Part shown: in pieces, positions 1-9,161 of the stretch
Numbering within the stretch: the first letter of the stretch is position 1
How the letters are laid out: each line of letters begins with the position of its first letter
Assembly (NCBI GenBank): GCA_029976805.1
Contig: JAPOLY010000027.1
Span: forward strand, 1-34,757
Length of the DNA stretch: 34,757 nucleotides
Direction: 5' to 3'
DNA from: a bacterium
GTDB taxonomy: Bacteria > Planctomycetota > UBA8108 > UBA1146
Translations under genes and position numbers: made by a program
The notes under the pieces: model-generated
What the model saw: the letters and a program-made list of their open reading frames with translations, nothing else
Databases searched by the model: none
Told to the model about the DNA's origin: nothing

Positions 1-102
1 GCCTTGTTGGCCTTGTTGGCCTTGTTGGCCTTGTTGGCCTTGTTGGCCTTGTTGGCCTTGTTGGCCTTGTTGGCCTTGTTGGCCTTGTTGGCCTTGTTGG
101 CC
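1..102. repeat. Perfect 9-bp tandem repeat encoding Gln-Gln-Gly
   Basis: The unit GCCTTGTTG is repeated 11 times without a mismatch from base 1 to 99, followed by a final GCC at 100-102. On the minus strand it reads GGC CAA CAA in frame, giving a run of Gly-Gln-Gln. The array continues past the window edge, so the copy number is a minimum. Base-level identity, not only protein-level identity, points to recent expansion by slippage or to selection on the repeat. Confidence 0.97.
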
Positions 103-1338
103 GCTTTGCTCTCCCTGATTTTCTCGAGCACGACTCAGCTCCTCTGATGCCTGCTCAAGATTTTGACGAGCCCCCTGTGCGAGGGAACGGGCCGCTTCGG
201 ACAACTCTCCTTTGGATCGCTCGAGCCAGTCTTCCAACTTGCCGGTCCATTCGCCCAAAGAGGATTCGATCTCCGCAGATCGTTCTCCATCCTGATCGAG
301 GGCTCGCTCGATCGCTTCCCTGGCTTTTTGAAGAGCAGCCTGTTGCCCCCCGCGAGGAACTCCGGCACTCCCTTGTTGCTGCATTTGACCGGCCGCCTGC
401 TCAGCCTCTTCAGCGGCTTCCTGAAGAGCGGCTCTCGCTTCCTCAAGGTCTTGCAGAATTTGCTCGGCTCCCTCGTCCCCGGTCTCAGCATCCGCCTGCG
501 CTTCTCGACGAAGTGCACCGATTCTCTCGGAGACCGATCGGGATTCACTCGCCTGTTGACGAGCCTGTCTGGCCTGAGCCGAATTGGAAGATTGCTCACC
601 TCCTGCGATCTGATCCATTTGCTCAGAAAGTGCCTCTTCCAGTCCCGAGATTTGCCTGGAAATGGCCGAGAGTCCCTGAAGGCGCCGTGCCTCACGAGCC
701 ATACGGTCGGCAAGATTGCGCACTCCTTCAGAAATTTCAGCGGCCTGCGTGGAGAGAGGGCTTCCCTGCTGGGGTTCGGGCTCTCTCTGCGACAACTGTT
801 GCTGTTCAGAGATCAGATCACCCAAATCGTCCTGCATCCTTTGCAGATCTTCGGCATCCTGTGCAGCCTCCTCAGAACGACGAGTCTTCTCCAGCAAAGA
901 CCTTTGACTGTCAGAAAGTTGGCGAACTGCTTCGAGACGTTGGCTGACCTTGTCCAGATCAGAGTCCAATTGCTGGGGGTCGATATTTCTCGATTCAAGA
1001 ATCGAAAGAACCAATTCCAGATTGGAGCGGACCTTGCGAATAGTCTCCAGAGCCTTGACGTAATCATCGCCTGTCAGTGCTTCTGTGACCGCACGCATGT
1101 CATCCTCGATCAGATCCTGAATGATCTTCTGTCGTGCTGATCTCAGTTTCTCCGAGTCTTCAGGAATATCCGAATCGAGTCTCTCAGCGAGAGACTCCAT
1201 CTGGACTTGTAGCGACCGAAGGTATTCACGGGCTTCTTCCTGCAATCGTGCGAGACGATCAGCAGTCTGTGCTTCTGCCGCCAACGACAAAACCATCAAT
1301 GGCAACAGAACGAGAGCCCGCTTGATCCACAAAGGCAT
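1..1338 (-). CDS. Exported coiled-coil protein with (Gln-Gln-Gly)n tract, C-terminus cut by window edge
   Basis: Partial gene: 446 codons are open from the ATG at 1338 to the window edge, with no stop seen. The N-terminus reads as a signal peptide (MPLWIKRALVLLPLMVLSLA, then AEAQ). After it comes a long Glu/Arg/Gln/Ala-rich stretch with heptad character, typical of extended coiled coil, including Gln-rich patches around residues 185-200. The visible C-terminus is a perfect Gln-Gln-Gly repeat. The start overlaps the stop of the upstream DUF4175-like gene by one base (TGATG), so translation is probably coupled. I do not recognise a named family with certainty. Gly/Gln-rich C-terminal tails are, as I recall, seen in DUF4175 proteins, so this may be the split-off second half of that architecture. 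The long plus-strand reading frames across 147-1140 are shadows: they lack any recognisable protein character, whereas this frame has a signal peptide and operon coupling. Confidence 0.82.
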   Translation of the reverse strand, partial: MPLWIKRALVLLPLMVLSLAAEAQTADRLARLQEEAREYLRSLQVQMESLAERLDSDIPEDSEKLRSARQKIIQDLIEDDMRAVTEALTGDDYVKALETIRKVRSNLELVLSILESRNIDPQQLDSDLDKVSQRLEAVRQLSDSQRSLLEKTRRSEEAAQDAEDLQRMQDDLGDLISEQQQLSQREPEPQQGSPLSTQAAEISEGVRNLADRMAREARRLQGLSAISRQISGLEEALSEQMDQIAGGEQSSNSAQARQARQQASESRSVSERIGALRREAQADAETGDEGAEQILQDLEEARAALQEAAEEAEQAAGQMQQQGSAGVPRGGQQAALQKAREAIERALDQDGERSAEIESSLGEWTGKLEDWLERSKGELSEAARSLAQGARQNLEQASEELSRARENQGEQSGQQGQQGQQGQQGQQGQQGQQGQQGQQGQQGQQG

Positions 1339-3530
1339 CAGTTGCCTCCTTCTGATTCGGATTCGCCTCCAAGGATTTGCCGAACCCGCTCTTCAACCCG
1401 CTCTTCCAGATCTTTTTCCGTACGAATCAACTCTTCGATCTTTCGAATCATGGTCCGCATGTCGCCCCACTCCTGGAGATCATTGACGACCGCACCCAGT
1501 TGGCTCTCGACCTGACGGACTTCGAAGATGGCTTCCTCTGCGTCTTCGACCCCGGTCTCACCATTGGCAGTTTTTCGGGCCAGATTATCGAGCCGTTTGC
1601 GGACAGGGGCCATCGTCTCACTCGAGAGACGGTCGAGGTTTTCAGCAAGATTCTGAATCCAGTCCAACTCTTCCGCATCACTCATACGATTACGGAGCAG
1701 TCGATTCGAGATGGTCTCCAGTCTCTCGGCGGCATCTTCTATTCGGGTGGAGACCCGATCCTGACCCGTCCGGGCCTGACGGGCGATGGGCGCCTGATCA
1801 CTGGGGTCTTTCCCCATCGACAAAGCCTCTGAGAGATCTTCCAGTTCCCGACGGACGTCGCGCTGAACCGTAAGGGTTTCTTCCAGCCGCTCCCTCAGCA
1901 GGGTCAACTCATCCTGGGTGACCCTCTCCAGCTCATCCTGACTGAGAACACTGAGAATCCAGGTTCGGCTCACTCCAATTTGGTCGATGGCGTCCAGTGC
2001 TTCAGCTCTGTACTTCCACCTCTCGCCAGGTTTGAGATCCCAACTGTCGAGATCGAGAGTCAGCGTCTCAGTACTGACTTTTCCGTTTTCAGGATCCACC
2101 ACCAGATTGGCCAGTGGAATATTCCGACTCTCTCCTGAACCTTCTTCCTCAAGTTCGGGCTCAAAGATCAGGGTTCCCGATTGAACGGCATAGTCATCCC
2201 GCAACAACACCGAGAACTCGATCATTGCACGGGGAGTGACCTCAATATTCTGACCGGGGACCTCCACCAAAACCTCCGGTGCACGGTCGGGAATCACGGC
2301 GATTCGCCAAGTGATCGGATTTTCATTGGTGAAATTTTCGAGACTCTCCAACTCAAACCACCACCGGGAATCCACCTCAGCAGAGAAGCGGCCCTCGAGA
2401 ATGTTTCCATCCTGAATCGTCAGAGTTTCCCGAATCAGTTCTTCGCTGTCACCACTCGGTCTGGATTCAATCCTGGTCGCACTGGACAAGGGCAAGCTGA
2501 CTCTGGCCTTGAAACGAACCATCGTTCCGATGGGAGCCTTGACGTGTCCGCTGCGAACCGCGGGGTTGATCGGGTCGGACAAGAGCCCTGTGTACTCTGG
2601 ATATTCGTAGAAGAGTTCGATTTCTTCCACCCTTGGGCGTGAGCGAACCTGAACTGCATACCATTCGCTCGTGTAGTCACCACAGAGAACCCGGAAATTC
2701 AGATCCCTCTGCAAATTTTGAAACACGTGGCGGAATCCGCCTTCACCCTTTCGGTCGAGGGCGACTTCCTCTTCAATTGCACGACGCTCTTCCGTCGCAG
2801 GAAAACTGACTTGCAGATATCCTCTGGCGTTCCCGCCACGGTCCTTGCGAATATCCACAACAAGGGCCGAACCCTTTGCCAGAGTCATCGTCTGAGCTTC
2901 GGGTTGCAAAATCACCAATGAGTAGGCTTGCGGCCAGGGAGTACTTTCGAAGTAGACATTTCTGGCGACAAAACTGCGAACAAGATCAGGGCGATATTCC
3001 ACAGCCAACAAGGCAGGAATCACCAGAAGGAGCAACAGGAAAAAAGTTTTTCGGGCACGACTCCATGACAAGAATCGTCCCGGACTGAGATCTGCAACCT
3101 TCTCTTCTGCGAGCTCCACCGTTCGTCGAATCAAATCTGCATTATAGTATTTTCGACGGGGATTATTCGGATCAGTCAGCTGGATTGCTGTGATCAGTGA
3201 GTCTTCCAACTCGCGACTGGATTGCTCCACCATTGCCGCCAACTCGGACTCTTTCGCAGGAACCCTGACCGCCAAAAAGATGGCGCGAAAGGCGAGCAAC
3301 AGGAAGACCGTCCAAAACAGTCCCTGAGCCACACGCAAGGGTGTCGGCAGAACAGCGATCCAGTCGAGAAGAAATGAGAGCCAAACCGCTGCAGATACGA
3401 TGGCCATCCAGCGCAACAGACCTGTGACCACACGCATGAGGCGACGCCTCGCCCTCAACTGGCGAATGCGCCTCAAGGCCAACAGGGGCCGTTCAATCAT
3501 CGAATCTTCCAGACTGTCAGCCACGATCAC
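1338..3530 (-). CDS. DUF4175-like membrane protein
   Basis: A 730-residue membrane-anchored protein of the DUF4175-like type. Two transmembrane helices lie near the N-terminus (about residues 37-60 and 66-88) and a third at about 161-177. After these comes a large, probably periplasmic, beta-rich region (about 180-520) with repeated hydrophobic-strand patterns, then a strongly charged Leu/Glu/Arg-rich C-terminus (about 530-725) that should form coiled coil. The ATG overlaps the stop of the alpha/alpha-barrel gene by four bases (ATGA at 3527-3530), and its own stop overlaps the next ATG by one base. DUF4175 has no established biochemical function. The assignment rests on the N-terminal helix pattern followed by an Ig-like and coiled-coil body, and on the neighbourhood, not on a catalytic motif. 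Export and envelope location are inferred from the helices. Confidence 0.8.
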   Translation of the reverse strand: MIVADSLEDSMIERPLLALRRIRQLRARRRLMRVVTGLLRWMAIVSAAVWLSFLLDWIAVLPTPLRVAQGLFWTVFLLLAFRAIFLAVRVPAKESELAAMVEQSSRELEDSLITAIQLTDPNNPRRKYYNADLIRRTVELAEEKVADLSPGRFLSWSRARKTFFLLLLLVIPALLAVEYRPDLVRSFVARNVYFESTPWPQAYSLVILQPEAQTMTLAKGSALVVDIRKDRGGNARGYLQVSFPATEERRAIEEEVALDRKGEGGFRHVFQNLQRDLNFRVLCGDYTSEWYAVQVRSRPRVEEIELFYEYPEYTGLLSDPINPAVRSGHVKAPIGTMVRFKARVSLPLSSATRIESRPSGDSEELIRETLTIQDGNILEGRFSAEVDSRWWFELESLENFTNENPITWRIAVIPDRAPEVLVEVPGQNIEVTPRAMIEFSVLLRDDYAVQSGTLIFEPELEEEGSGESRNIPLANLVVDPENGKVSTETLTLDLDSWDLKPGERWKYRAEALDAIDQIGVSRTWILSVLSQDELERVTQDELTLLRERLEETLTVQRDVRRELEDLSEALSMGKDPSDQAPIARQARTGQDRVSTRIEDAAERLETISNRLLRNRMSDAEELDWIQNLAENLDRLSSETMAPVRKRLDNLARKTANGETGVEDAEEAIFEVRQVESQLGAVVNDLQEWGDMRTMIRKIEELIRTEKDLEERVEERVRQILGGESESEGGN

Positions 3531-4615
3531 CTCTCAAAGATGGGAAGGTATTGATAAGGTACTTCCAGAATGATGCATGCCATCGCAGTGGCATAGTTTG
3601 CTCCGACCAGATCCTGCCAGGATCCGTCAGAATTTTGTAATGAGAGGACATCGCGCCAGGTATCACTGTGCCAGCGGGTCCAGAAGGATCCTCCACGCTG
3701 GAATGCCGCGAGGGTTCCGTAGTACATGCCGTAGTAGTAATCAAAAGTATTCAGTGCGTCATACCTGCGGGGTCTGTGTCGACTGAGGTATTGAAGCCCG
3801 GCATCGATAAACCGGTCCTCATAAATACCCGCTCCATACAGTGCAGTAATTCCTGCAGCCGTCAGTGGAAAGGTCGTTCTCGATCTCTGGACCCTGCCAC
3901 TGGGACCGACTTCATGTTGATACATGAAACCACCACTGTCATGGTTGGCAGAATTTCTCACGTAGGTAATCGCACGATCGATGGAAGCCTTGGGAACGTT
4001 GATCCCTGCATTTCTTGCGGCACGCAATGCCATGACCTGACAAACCGTGATACTCATGTCTGCATCATCGGCACCCGGCTGATAACGCCAGCCTCCTGTT
4101 TCATTCTGAGCCTGAACGATCATTCCCACCGACAGTTTGAGTTTCTCCTTGACCCTCTCCATTCCGGTCATTCCGTAGACCTCTGCAAGGAAGAGAGTTG
4201 CAAATGCATGGCTGTACATTCGGGATTCATCACAGGTAATAAATCCGTTGGTCTGGACATTCTTCAGAATGAAGTCGAGTCCCTTTTCCACCTGCTCGCC
4301 ATACTTGCCTCTTCCCGGCAAACTCCCCTCAGCGAGGAATGCGATACAGGCCAGAGCCGTAACCCCCACATGCTTGCCCATACGGCCGCGGTATTCGTAA
4401 TGAACCTTGCGCCCGATTTTGTCGGTCCATGAGCCGTCACTATTCTGGGTTCTCTTCAGATACTGAAGTCCTCTCTCAACGGCAAGCCTCGATTTTTCCT
4501 GTAGCTCGAGATCGATCACTCGCTCGGGTCCTTCATCGATGACCTGTGAGATGGCAAGACCCGGTATCAGGATTGTCAGGATCGAAAGAAGCAGGATCAG
4601 GATTCTGGTATTCAT
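3527..4615 (-). CDS. Exported prenyltransferase/squalene-oxidase-repeat (alpha/alpha-barrel) protein
   Basis: A 362-residue protein with a clear signal peptide (about residues 1-23, ending LAIS before Gln). The mature part consists of repeated helical units with the QW-like signature of terpenoid cyclase/protein prenyltransferase folds: TQNSDGSW near the N-terminus, AQNETGGWRYQP mid-protein and LQNSDGSWQD near the C-terminus. An acidic patch GADDADMS follows the middle unit, but I do not see a canonical DXDD cyclase motif in the right setting, so I would not call it a squalene cyclase. Proteins of this shape are common in planctomycetes and mostly uncharacterised; a binding or scaffold role is as likely as catalysis. 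The start overlaps the stop of the propeller gene (TAATG at 4613-4617) and the end overlaps the DUF4175-like gene by four bases, placing it firmly in the operon. Confidence 0.85.
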   Translation of the reverse strand: MNTRILILLLSILTILIPGLAISQVIDEGPERVIDLELQEKSRLAVERGLQYLKRTQNSDGSWTDKIGRKVHYEYRGRMGKHVGVTALACIAFLAEGSLPGRGKYGEQVEKGLDFILKNVQTNGFITCDESRMYSHAFATLFLAEVYGMTGMERVKEKLKLSVGMIVQAQNETGGWRYQPGADDADMSITVCQVMALRAARNAGINVPKASIDRAITYVRNSANHDSGGFMYQHEVGPSGRVQRSRTTFPLTAAGITALYGAGIYEDRFIDAGLQYLSRHRPRRYDALNTFDYYYGMYYGTLAAFQRGGSFWTRWHSDTWRDVLSLQNSDGSWQDLVGANYATAMACIILEVPYQYLPIFER

Positions 4616-6711
4616 TACTCTTCCTTTGACTTGTCTACACCTTGAATACAGGTAGAACGCTCGACTTGGGTGATGAGAATCCGATCACCACAAACATCCA
4701 CACGTCCTCCCGATTCGGTATTACCGCCGTTCAGGGGGTCACCCCAGCCATTACGGTCTCTTCGAACTCTGCGAGTCGAGGCGACCGGTTTTGCCTGGCG
4801 GCCCTGTCTAAACTGCTGCTGATAGAGAACCCCGTCATCATCATTCAGATAAAGTATTCCATCATTTACCAATGCCGGTCTTGAAGCGGACGGGTTGCGA
4901 ACGATGTTCTGCCGCCAGAGTTCTTCACGCCCCGGATCATTGACGAGGATGGTGGTCAGCAAATCACCGGTAAGGACCAGGCGATTACCGGCGATTCCCA
5001 GCATGTGTGGGCCCAATGCGCCCTCGTCATTGGATATCTTCGTCAGCAGTCCACCGTCTTTGGCAGAAAGACAGTAGAGATCTGAAGAGTCCAGCGGAGT
5101 GACAAAAAGTCTCCCCTCATGAAGAATCATCGGATTGGGCTTCCAGACCTGCGAGCGATAGCGATTGTTGTACCGGCGATTTCTTTTCCTCGGAGCGATC
5201 TGTTCGTACTCGGAAATCCAAAGCACCTTGCCATCCCATATTCGAACGGCGGCGATGGCGCCCAGATTACTGCAACAATAGATCACGTCTCCATCGAGTA
5301 GCAACGACCCAAGGATCGGTTCCCGTGAGGGTTCACCGAACATCGTCAGATCTACCTGATTGCCCACAACAGGCTGAACCCAGACCGGTTCACCTGTTTC
5401 AGCATCGAGACACCAGAGACTGACGTCGATATAACCGCTTTTTCTCCAACCCAGGGCGTAGACGCGACCATCCCTGAGAATCGGCCGTGTATTGAAACTG
5501 GTGGTTCTCAACTGCTCATCAGCCACACTTCGATGAGCACTGTCCCACAGCAACCTTCCGTTATCGATCTCTGTGTTCCAGCACTTGATACCCCGCCAGG
5601 GAAGAGCCACCTGAATGTCGTAACCCAAATAGTTTTCACGCCGGCTCGCCCGAGCAACGTATGAGGCCAAAGCGTAGGAGTCCTGTTCCACGGCCCAAAG
5701 TCGGATTTGTGGATCCGATTCCTCAAAAGTCGCATCACCTGGGCGCAGATTGTAATCGGAAATGAGTTTTCCGGTTTTCAGGTCGTAACGCAAAAGCTTG
5801 GCGGAGGTCGCCACCGCAAGAGTGTCTTCAGAAAACGCAGGGGCGAGAATGGAATTGCGACTCCCCATCATATAACTCATTCTCGATCGGGACTCCGAGT
5901 AAACATGACGTGAGTAGGCACTCGTCTTCCAGGCGATGCGCCCCTCTTCAAAGGGCAACGGTCCTGCCTCGATCTCACTTCTGGCCTGATCAGCCATCGA
6001 TGCGGGAAGGGATACGTCATCGCCCAGATACTTGGCCAGAGAATCTGCAAGAGATCTCTGACCAGAACGGATCGCTGCCAGAGCCATCCAGCGGTTGAGC
6101 GACGCCCTCAGCTCATTGGACACCTCTCCCAATTCTGGATCGCCAGCCAACTCCCAGGCTTTGAGAGCAGCTACCGATTCATCATTCTCGAAAAACAATT
6201 CACCTGAGCGGATCAGAGTCTCGCGACAAAAATCCATCACCGGGTAAAGCCTTGCCACCTTGAACAACATTCGTGGGTCGCGATCTTCCAATGCGCGATC
6301 AAGAATCGACATCGCACGTGTCTGAAATTCTGCGATGTAGATTTTTTGGTGATCGTCGGAAAGAGCACGGAGGTAATCCCCGATTCTGTCGGAGATGGGA
6401 ATCGTCTGCAGCCATGAATCGCTGCGGTAGGACTCCATCAAAGGATTGAGCCCCCAGATCTCTTCATTCAACCCCTGAAGACGACGCAATCCCTCGACCA
6501 CATCACCATCATCGATTCTCTGGATAGCCTCGCGGAATTGCTGCGAATGAGCATCCGCTCCCACAAGGAGAGGAATCAGGGCACGGCCCACATCCGCATC
6601 GGCCTCGAGCACAGGCATCAACAGACCCAACAACGACAGTCCCAGAGCCACCCGGAATCGGGTCGCCTTGGAAACAGTGGGAGAGTCGTTCATTGGAGTG
6701 CAGGGCCTCAT
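4615..6711 (-). CDS. Exported PQQ-type beta-propeller protein (BamB-like repeats)
   Basis: I place the start at the ATG at 6711, which gives a four-base ATGA overlap with the stop of the upstream vWA gene, as elsewhere in this operon. The frame is open further upstream to 6780, and an internal ATG at 6693 is also possible. From 6711 the protein has 698 residues with an N-terminal hydrophobic segment (FRVALGLSLLGLLMPVLEAD) acting as a signal peptide or anchor. About 200 mainly helical residues follow, then a series of PQQ-like propeller blades: LRYDLKTGKLI, LWCLDAETGEPVW, VRIWDGKVLWIS, LYCLSAKDGGLL. Such blades occur in BamB and in PQQ dehydrogenases. No PQQ dehydrogenase catalytic motif or heme site is visible, so a structural or interaction role is more likely. 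Its place among vWA proteins suggests a shared envelope complex, which is inference. Confidence 0.85.
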   Translation of the reverse strand: MRPCTPMNDSPTVSKATRFRVALGLSLLGLLMPVLEADADVGRALIPLLVGADAHSQQFREAIQRIDDGDVVEGLRRLQGLNEEIWGLNPLMESYRSDSWLQTIPISDRIGDYLRALSDDHQKIYIAEFQTRAMSILDRALEDRDPRMLFKVARLYPVMDFCRETLIRSGELFFENDESVAALKAWELAGDPELGEVSNELRASLNRWMALAAIRSGQRSLADSLAKYLGDDVSLPASMADQARSEIEAGPLPFEEGRIAWKTSAYSRHVYSESRSRMSYMMGSRNSILAPAFSEDTLAVATSAKLLRYDLKTGKLISDYNLRPGDATFEESDPQIRLWAVEQDSYALASYVARASRRENYLGYDIQVALPWRGIKCWNTEIDNGRLLWDSAHRSVADEQLRTTSFNTRPILRDGRVYALGWRKSGYIDVSLWCLDAETGEPVWVQPVVGNQVDLTMFGEPSREPILGSLLLDGDVIYCCSNLGAIAAVRIWDGKVLWISEYEQIAPRKRNRRYNNRYRSQVWKPNPMILHEGRLFVTPLDSSDLYCLSAKDGGLLTKISNDEGALGPHMLGIAGNRLVLTGDLLTTILVNDPGREELWRQNIVRNPSASRPALVNDGILYLNDDDGVLYQQQFRQGRQAKPVASTRRVRRDRNGWGDPLNGGNTESGGRVDVCGDRILITQVERSTCIQGVDKSKEE

Positions 6712-9161
6712 GGCAATCGGAAGACCTTTCTGAGTATCCATTCTACTGTCAAAACAAGAACAAACAGGAGGAGCACCCATCTTGTGTCCCAGAGTGGTTC
6801 CCGATCGGCGGAAATGGGTACCTCACGCTCCAGAACCTCAATTTTGTCGACCAGTTCCCCGGCCAGTCTGGCAGGGTGATAGGTTCCCCCAGAGGAAGCC
6901 GCAACCTGCTTGAGCCGGACTTCATCCATGCGGGGGTCTGCATATTCCAGTTGGGGCACCACTACCCGGTAGCTGGCACTGGCGACCTCTTTCTCACGAT
7001 CAAAAAGAGAAATCCTGTGTTCCCCCAGATCTCTGGCCTCGACGGTCACACCATAATACTCCGGGCGGGCAGGGTTTCGCAGTGCCGAGATTTTCAGCGG
7101 CACCTCTCCGGGAGGATCGACCCGTTCCAGTTCCAATGAGACCTCTTCGTCAGAAGTCGGTTTGAAATCAGGGCCCAGAAGCCGTGCCAGAATATTGATC
7201 TCTCCACCCAGAATCGCTTCTCGGGGGTCGACACTGACGGAGAAGCGTTTCGAAGGGCCCAACAATCTCGAGGCACCGACAAATCGGATCACTTGCCCCC
7301 AGAATCGATAGAACCACTTGTTGCCGACGAGCCTTCTCAATCTCCATGTATCATCCGTCAGGGAAATGAAGGACCGACCCCGCCCCTGGTACTGGAAGGC
7401 GAAAATTGGTCTCGGGCCGTATGTGAAGTGCTCATCGGTTTCGTGGACCGCGAGTGCCACCGCACCCTTCTTCAATTTCTTGACCTTCTGATACCAGAAA
7501 AATCCTGGCATCGTCCTGTCACTACGTCCCTGCCACTCCCAGAGTTCCTTGTTTCTCTCCGAATCTCCGGTCAGTTGCATCACCGGGTGGTCCAGCCCTT
7601 CCGGTGTCAATTGCACATGGAAAGACTCCGTAATATCCCGGGAAGTTCCTCCCCTGCTGTCCGCCTCTTCCAGTTCTACCGGCAGAAGTCTCTCAAGAGG
7701 TGAGCCGAGGAATCGACGTGGCATGAACCACTGCCCCGAAAGGAAAACGATGCCGCCACCCTGATCCTCGACAAACTCGTTGAGCCAATCGAGTTGCTTC
7801 GTCGTCAGTGCGTCAGGGCGAATATCACCCATGATCACCACGTCATAATGAAACAACTCTTCTCGTGTCCGTGGGAAAGCACGCAGTGGCTTGAGTCCCG
7901 GAGATGATTCCTGAGGGAACTCGGGGTCCGCTTCCAAAAGTAGACAATGGGCTTCCATCGTTGGATCCCGGATCAGCGAATTTTTCAGATAGCGGTAATC
8001 GTACCGGGGTGGTCCCTCGACGTAGAGAACCTTGATCTTCTGAGCGACGACGGTGACCGGCTTTTCGAGAGCATTGTTTTCGCTGAACAACTCACCGTTC
8101 TGATAGGGCAACTCGATTTTGCACAAATACTGTCCTGGAGATCGGGGTGTGAACTCCAGCCGATGGGGAACCACTTCTCCATCCTTGCCGATCGTGACGT
8201 AGTAATCGACACGCTGTTCGGTTCCGCCATCCTCGCGAATCAACCGCAGTTCTGCGCGGATCTCTTCACCCTCGAAGCCTTCAGCCGCGACCCGGAAATC
8301 GACGGGAACCATGTCCCCCTCAAGAACCACGTCCGCGAGATCCAGATCCACCATGCGAATGTCTCTGGGTTCGGCAGGGTTTCCAACACCGATCACGTGA
8401 ACCGGGATTTCCCGCAGGCCGAGACGACGGGAAACTTCCAGCGAAGTGGAAATACCGCCACTTTCCTGTCCATCACTCAGTAACACCAGAGCGGCAACAT
8501 TCTTGCTGCGAGAACTGTCGAGAGCATCCGACATCGCATCTCCAAGGCGACTGACTCGCCCCTTCAACTCGATCTCGGGGAGAGAAGAATCTGCTCCGGC
8601 GGTCGTCGGCACGACAGAATCATCGGAGGTCACTCTCGGCAGATCGGCGATGGACCTGACACCATCTGATCCCGCGAGGATCTTGACGTCCGCCTTTTCC
8701 CTCAGTCGGTCAACCAGTTGGGCAGTGCCGCCTTCAAGAATTCCCTGGGCGATCTCGATGCGACTCGGCTCCGCACCTGGTCCGAAGCCGGCAATGGAAA
8801 GAGTACTGGAAGTAATGGCCGGATCTTCGAAACGATCCTCAATCCCCATGGAGAAGGAATCATCGACCACCACCAAAATGGTGGAGTTTTCAGTCTGAAC
8901 CCGCTCTTTGGTCAAAGTGGGTTTAAAGAGGATCAATACCAGGGCCATGAGTACGAGAAAACGCATCGAGCCCATGAGAATCCGCGGTCCCAGACCCATT
9001 CGTCCCTGATCTCCCCGGTAGCTCCAGGCAGCAGCCAGCAAAAGCAGTGGAATGATGACCACCACCGTGACCCACGTTTCGGGTGCATCGAGCCATTCGA
9101 TCCGGGTTTCAGTTCTCGTTTCTGCAAAGGAGAGAACGCTCTTCCAAAGGGAAGGATTCAT
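6708..9161 (-). CDS. Membrane-anchored von Willebrand factor A protein (817 aa)
   Basis: Two N-terminal transmembrane helices (about residues 30-46 and 63-80) precede a vWA domain whose MIDAS motif is intact: D100, S102 and S104 in VVVDDSFSMG, with a later LVLLSDGQESGG strand-loop near residue 230. A beta-sandwich region follows, then a segment around residues 370-560 that resembles a glutamine-amidotransferase-like fold (RYDYRYLKNS, FHYDVVIMGDI, GGIVFLSGQWF) without a catalytic Cys triad that I can identify. Another beta domain and a C-terminal transmembrane helix (about 790-808) complete it. This layout matches large planctomycetal vWA proteins encoded next to MoxR and DUF58. The vWA domain should bind a divalent ion and a protein partner. 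The ATG overlaps the preceding gene's stop by four bases (9158-9161). Confidence 0.9.
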   Translation of the reverse strand: MNPSLWKSVLSFAETRTETRIEWLDAPETWVTVVVIIPLLLLAAAWSYRGDQGRMGLGPRILMGSMRFLVLMALVLILFKPTLTKERVQTENSTILVVVDDSFSMGIEDRFEDPAITSSTLSIAGFGPGAEPSRIEIAQGILEGGTAQLVDRLREKADVKILAGSDGVRSIADLPRVTSDDSVVPTTAGADSSLPEIELKGRVSRLGDAMSDALDSSRSKNVAALVLLSDGQESGGISTSLEVSRRLGLREIPVHVIGVGNPAEPRDIRMVDLDLADVVLEGDMVPVDFRVAAEGFEGEEIRAELRLIREDGGTEQRVDYYVTIGKDGEVVPHRLEFTPRSPGQYLCKIELPYQNGELFSENNALEKPVTVVAQKIKVLYVEGPPRYDYRYLKNSLIRDPTMEAHCLLLEADPEFPQESSPGLKPLRAFPRTREELFHYDVVIMGDIRPDALTTKQLDWLNEFVEDQGGGIVFLSGQWFMPRRFLGSPLERLLPVELEEADSRGGTSRDITESFHVQLTPEGLDHPVMQLTGDSERNKELWEWQGRSDRTMPGFFWYQKVKKLKKGAVALAVHETDEHFTYGPRPIFAFQYQGRGRSFISLTDDTWRLRRLVGNKWFYRFWGQVIRFVGASRLLGPSKRFSVSVDPREAILGGEINILARLLGPDFKPTSDEEVSLELERVDPPGEVPLKISALRNPARPEYYGVTVEARDLGEHRISLFDREKEVASASYRVVVPQLEYADPRMDEVRLKQVAASSGGTYHPARLAGELVDKIEVLEREVPISADREPLWDTRWVLLLFVLVLTVEWILRKVFRLP

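Noticed and set aside
1-102. Possible CRISPR or minisatellite array
   Set aside because: There are no spacers and the unit is only 9 bases. The array is in frame in a coding sequence.
147-1140. Two long plus-strand open frames (266 and 325 codons) at the left end
   Set aside because: They lie antisense to the partial coiled-coil gene, which has a signal peptide, a coupled start and an in-frame repeat. The plus-strand translations look like random Arg/Ser/Leu-rich sequence.
3668-4432. 254-codon plus-strand frame
   Set aside because: It is antisense to the alpha/alpha-barrel gene and shows no domain, signal or ribosome site.
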